Source of the DNA: Caryophanales bacterium UBA6985 | GTDB taxonomy: Bacteria > Bacillota_I > Bacilli_A > RF39 > UBA660 | Reading direction: 5' to 3' | Length of the DNA stretch: 8,552 nt | NCBI GenBank assembly: GCA_002450035.1 | Contig: DJYF01000046.1 | Span: forward strand, 1 to 8,552 | Shown here: piece by piece, positions 5,471-8,552 of the stretch | Layout of the letters: every line of letters starts with the position of its first letter | Position numbering within the stretch: the stretch's first letter is position 1 | Position numbers and translations under genes: made by a program | The notes under the pieces: generated by a model | Seen by the model: only the letters and a program-made list of their open reading frames with translations | What the model was told of the DNA's origin: nothing | Database searches by the model: none

Positions 5471-8062
5471 ATGTGCAAATGTTTACTATAGGTAATTAAA
5501 TCAATTTTTTCTAACAAACAATCAAAACTTATGCAATGTAATGTAAAAATACTTGAAGGAAATAAAAAGAATGGTGTTAACTATTTAAATAGTAGATCAT
5601 TCAATAAGTCTGATACAAGATATATACTTAAGTGTGATTTTGCTCTTTGTGAGAATATTACTATACCTGATAATTGTATTTTAGAATTCGATGGAGGTTC
5701 AATTAAAAATACAGTAGAAAATGGTATAAACAAATATACATTAAGAGGAAGTCATACTGTAATTAAATCTCCACCTGTATAGATATTTGACTTTGATGGT
5801 GATTTAAATTACTTAGGTAGAATTGGTAACATAAACGCAAGACATAAAAAAGATACTGTATTCTTTGCTGGAACTTGGAAAGTAGATGAAGTTTATCCTG
5901 AATGGTTTGGTGCTAAAGGTGATGCTATCATATCTGATGAAGTAACACAAAGAAACTATGGTGGAAAACAATGGGATACACTATAGCCAATATTAAATGA
6001 TACAGCAACTGATGATTAGCCTGCTATACAAAAAGCGTTATATGCTGCAGTAGCTTTTGGTTGTTCTACAGTTAGATTTTTAAATTGTTACTTAATAGAA
6101 TCAACAGTAAGAGTTCCTGCAAATATAATGCTTGAAGGAGGACTTGATAATTATTATCATGGTAAACCTACTATATTTGCTAATTTTAAAGATAGATTAT
6201 CTGGATATGCTCTTGACTCTGATATATATACAGATGATACTTTAGAAACTAAAGTAGAAGGAGTACCATTTAAATTGAACTTTAAGGTTGTAAGAACTCC
6301 TTATGGTATAGGTACTGGTGATAATTCATTCTCTATAAAGAATTTTGGATTAGCTACAACTAATAATACTTTTGGTGCACTGCGTGTAGTAAACAACAGT
6401 AAAGGTGTATTTGAGAACATCCACATTGTTGGTTTTAATTTAGGCGTATTTACAACAAATGTTTGGTGTTGTAAGTTTTCCAATATATTCATTGATAGTT
6501 TTTATATCGGTTTAGTTATAGGACAAGATTCAACAGTATTAACATTTGAATCAGTTGACCTTGTATTACGTAAAAGCAATTCTACTATTAGATTATATGG
6601 GGTAGATGTAAATCCTACACCTAATGAAGAAGATAAGGCTTTATATGAACAATTAATCGCTGTTCCTCAAGTTATTCAACAATGTACTGACTACCATGAC
6701 CCAACAACAAATACATTTATAGAATATCATGGTTCACTAGGTGTTTTCTTTGATTATGGTAGTGCTGTATTTAACGGATGTACTATTGAAGGATTTGATT
6801 CTGGTGTATTTGGTAGACAAGTATCTATGGTATGGAATAATCCATATTTTGAATATATTAACAAATCTATATTTGGTGTAAATAAAGGTAGAATTGTTGT
6901 TAACAATATGTATGGTGTTACAACAAGAGTTCCATCAGGTAGTAGTGGAAATACGTATCGTGATGAAAATATAGGTTATGGTCCTGTAACCAACAGGTAT
7001 CTTTATGTTGCTGACTATATGTCAGCATTGTTGTTAAACAATTGTCATGCAGGAAAATGTTGGTCACCTGGTTCTCCATACTATTAGGGTATTTATTATA
7101 GTTCACCAATATATACTATACGTGGTAAGAAGATTGAAGCACGTTCATTAATAGGTTGCTTTGGAAACAATAATGATAATTATACTGACTATCCAGAACT
7201 AGATACAGTATATATATCAGATAATGGTTTCACTGAGCATTTTGGTATGAGTACATTTGATACAATAACTCCAAATACATTCTTTACCAAATTAAATGAC
7301 TCTCATATTTTTGACAATGTAAAAACTGTTGTACTTGTAGATACTTGTACTTTTGATTAGAGTTATACTATACCAGAAAAAATAGAACGTATTACATTCC
7401 AAGCATAGACTACACCATATCAACCTGATAAGATATGCAAACTATATTGGAATGCACCTCTAGTTATAGAAAATACATATGTTAAATTTAGAAGTTTTGA
7501 TGGAGATAATAAAATAAACGTTAATATTCCAGCAGAAGATTTCATATATCTAACAAGATTTTATTCTAAACATAATAGTGTTTTAGAATTTCAATATTGT
7601 GATATTGATATAGACAGCAGTATAAATAGAAATGCTTATCTTATAGCTTCTGGTATTGGTAGTCAATATAGTTTGTATTATCCTGAGGAAGTAAAACTTG
7701 TATTTAATAATTCTAATTTTGTTAAAAATGGTACTCCTTTAGAAACTTACTTTATTACTAGTGTTCATTCTAATGCAAGATTTGCATTATCTATAAACAA
7801 TGTAACAATATATCCAAAAGTTTTTGGTACCTTTGCAGATAAACCACAACATCCTTATGTGCATTTAGGAGATACATATTTTTGTACAGACAAATATGCA
7901 GAAGGTTCTACAAATGCTGGACTTCAGATAACTTTCTATGATGCAGACCATAATTATTGGATGGATGCTAACGGTAACAAAGTTACAGAGGATTCACACA
8001 ACCTAACACAAAATATTAGTGAATAGAATGGAGGAACTGATACAATTAACGAGGGAGAATAA
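5471..8062 (+). CDS. Beta-helix tailspike/tail fibre, eight in-frame TAGs
   Basis: With TAG read as Gln at residues 7, 104, 172, 183, 539, 630, 646 and 852 the protein has 863 residues and ends at TAA. Residues 63-78 (ITIPDNCILEFDGGSI) are a head motif common in gut Bacteroidales phage fibres. YPEWFGAKGD (142-151) and TDDQPAIQKAL (180-190) match the pectate-lyase/tailspike entry motif, with TAG supplying the Q. From about 220 to 550 there are many short beta strands with N/G turns, as in a right-handed beta-helix; a second beta-rich part fills 550-800, and a short aromatic end (YWMDANGNKV) follows. The likely role is binding or cutting host surface glycan, but I see no certain catalytic residues. 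The start could also be ATG 5531, which would skip the TAG at codon 7 and give 843 residues. No long virion-anchor domain precedes residue 63. Confidence 0.75.
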
Positions 8063-8066
8063 TTAT

Positions 8067-8204
8067 ATGCTTAAATAGATTATAGCATATATAAATCATA
8101 TAAATGCTAATGCTGATAATGAAAACAGTAACGATTTCATTAGAAACATATTAGCTAATTTAATTAGCAATACAGTAGATTATAATAAAATGTTTAACAG
8201 ATAA
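8067..8204 (+). CDS. Small protein of 45 residues, TAG at codon 4
   Basis: ATG 8067 follows GAGGGAG (8051-8057) by 9 bases and lies 4 bases after the tailspike stop. The frame reads MLK, then TAG (8076-8078, read as Gln), then IIAYINHINANADNENS, and ends VDYNKMFNR before TAA. It is Asn/Ile-rich, with two likely helices around an acidic Asn-rich loop; there is no signal peptide or membrane segment. I do not recognise a family. Its place between spike and holin would suit a spike chaperone or a lysis accessory, but this is speculation. Under the standard code only three residues would be made. Confidence 0.5.
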
Positions 8205-8215
8205 ATTAAAACATT

Positions 8216-8470
8216 ATGAAAAATTACTTTTTTAATTTTGCACTCGTAGCTTTAGTAGCTTGTGTTGCAGGTATTTTAACTTTCCTTTGTGGTGCTTCTA
8301 TGGCTGCTGCAATGGTAGGTGGTGTTTATTCAGGTTTAGCAACTGCATTGAGTTATCAGTTTGGTAGACTTATGGCAGGTGCTGGCTATGACGGTAAGAT
8401 GTTACTTATTCAAGTAATTGCTGGTGTACTGTTTGGTGCATTTGGTGGTTGGATGTTATCTGTAGGATGA
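8216..8470 (+). CDS. Holin-like small membrane protein
   Basis: The frame gives 84 residues ending at TGA, with no in-frame TAG. Three hydrophobic, Gly/Ala-rich segments are visible at about 5-25, 27-47 and 62-82. A short loop with Arg, Asp and Lys (51-61) lies between the second and third. Size, three helices and position after the tail genes fit a class I-like holin, which would open the inner membrane for lysis. The sequence itself carries no family-specific signature that I recognise, so another small phage membrane protein remains possible. The TGA overlaps the next ATG (ATGA), which suggests coupled translation of two membrane proteins, as in lysis cassettes. Confidence 0.55.
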   Translation: MKNYFFNFALVALVACVAGILTFLCGASMAAAMVGGVYSGLATALSYQFGRLMAGAGYDGKMLLIQVIAGVLFGAFGGWMLSVG

Positions 8471-8552
8471 GAATAAGTAAAGATAAGAAGTTACACTTTA
8501 CCTGTTGCATGTTAATAGCCTTTGCTGTTACAATACTTATTGGTTTATTATC
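8467..8552 (+). CDS. Start of a small membrane protein (partial)
   Basis: The frame begins at ATG in the ATGA overlap and runs off the right edge after 28 codons. It begins MRISKDKKLHFTCC and then enters a hydrophobic helix MLIAFAVTILIGLL. A short charged start with DKxLHF ahead of a membrane helix is a pattern that I associate with small membrane proteins next to holins in Bacteroidales phages (DUF2279/YfiM-like), but only the first residues are visible. A spanin or second holin component is a plausible role. Confidence 0.4.
   Translation, partial: MRISKDKKLHFTCCMLIAFAVTILIGLL

Noticed and set aside
1234..8204. Tail module as decayed pseudogenes with many nonsense mutations
   Set aside because: All 19 interruptions are TAG. 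No TAA, TGA or frameshift interrupts the main frames, conserved motifs span the TAGs, and gene junctions keep tight overlaps.
1..8552. Suppressor tRNA, CRISPR array, insertion sequence or intron in the window
   Set aside because: I saw no cloverleaf-like segment, regular spaced repeats, transposase motif or intron-like break in a gene. Nearly all sequence is accounted for by the listed genes, so the expected suppressor tRNA must lie elsewhere.

Overview
The window reads as part of the late (virion and lysis) region of an AT-rich tailed phage of gut Bacteroidales, most likely a crAss-like phage (order Crassvirales). Every gene is on the plus strand, packed with 1-8 base overlaps or short gaps. 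The taxonomic call rests on gene order and on protein motifs typical of Bacteroidales phage tail fibres; I could not run a search, so it is inference.

The central observation is that the phage appears to use an altered genetic code in which TAG is read as an amino acid, almost certainly glutamine (code 15). Seven consecutive-to-scattered reading frames (1234-1884, 1884-2684, 3908-4564, 4557-5213, 5210-5422, 5471-8062 and 8067-8204) become full-length, family-like proteins only if 19 in-frame TAG codons are read through. No TAA or TGA interrupts these frames, and every gene end that I assign is TAA or TGA. A 78-base internal repeat in the tail-fibre adaptor has TAG in one copy exactly where the other has CAA.

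Layout. 1-144 is the end of a probable major capsid protein, followed by an intrinsic terminator (153-210). 225-1232 is a capsid-adjacent structural protein. 1234-1884 and 1884-2684 are a pair of paralogous head-tail connector (ring) proteins. 2721-3827 is an apparently abundant virion protein with a richer codon choice, followed by a strong terminator (3864-3895). 3908-4564, 4557-5213 and 5210-5422 are tail and fibre adaptor proteins with short repeats. 5391-5459 looks like the C-terminal stump of a lost fibre. 5471-8062 is a large beta-helix tailspike of about 860 residues. 8067-8204 is a 45-residue protein of unknown role. 8216-8470 is a holin-like three-helix membrane protein, and 8467-8552 is the start of another small membrane protein, so lysis genes probably follow.

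How the parts fit: the capsid and connector proteins build the head and neck, the adaptor proteins probably tie fibres to the tail, the tailspike probably binds or cuts host surface glycan, and the membrane proteins at the end probably help release progeny. TAG is absent from the genes that look most highly expressed (capsid end, 225-1232, 2721-3827) and frequent in the low-copy tail genes, so the altered code may act as an expression gate on the tail module.
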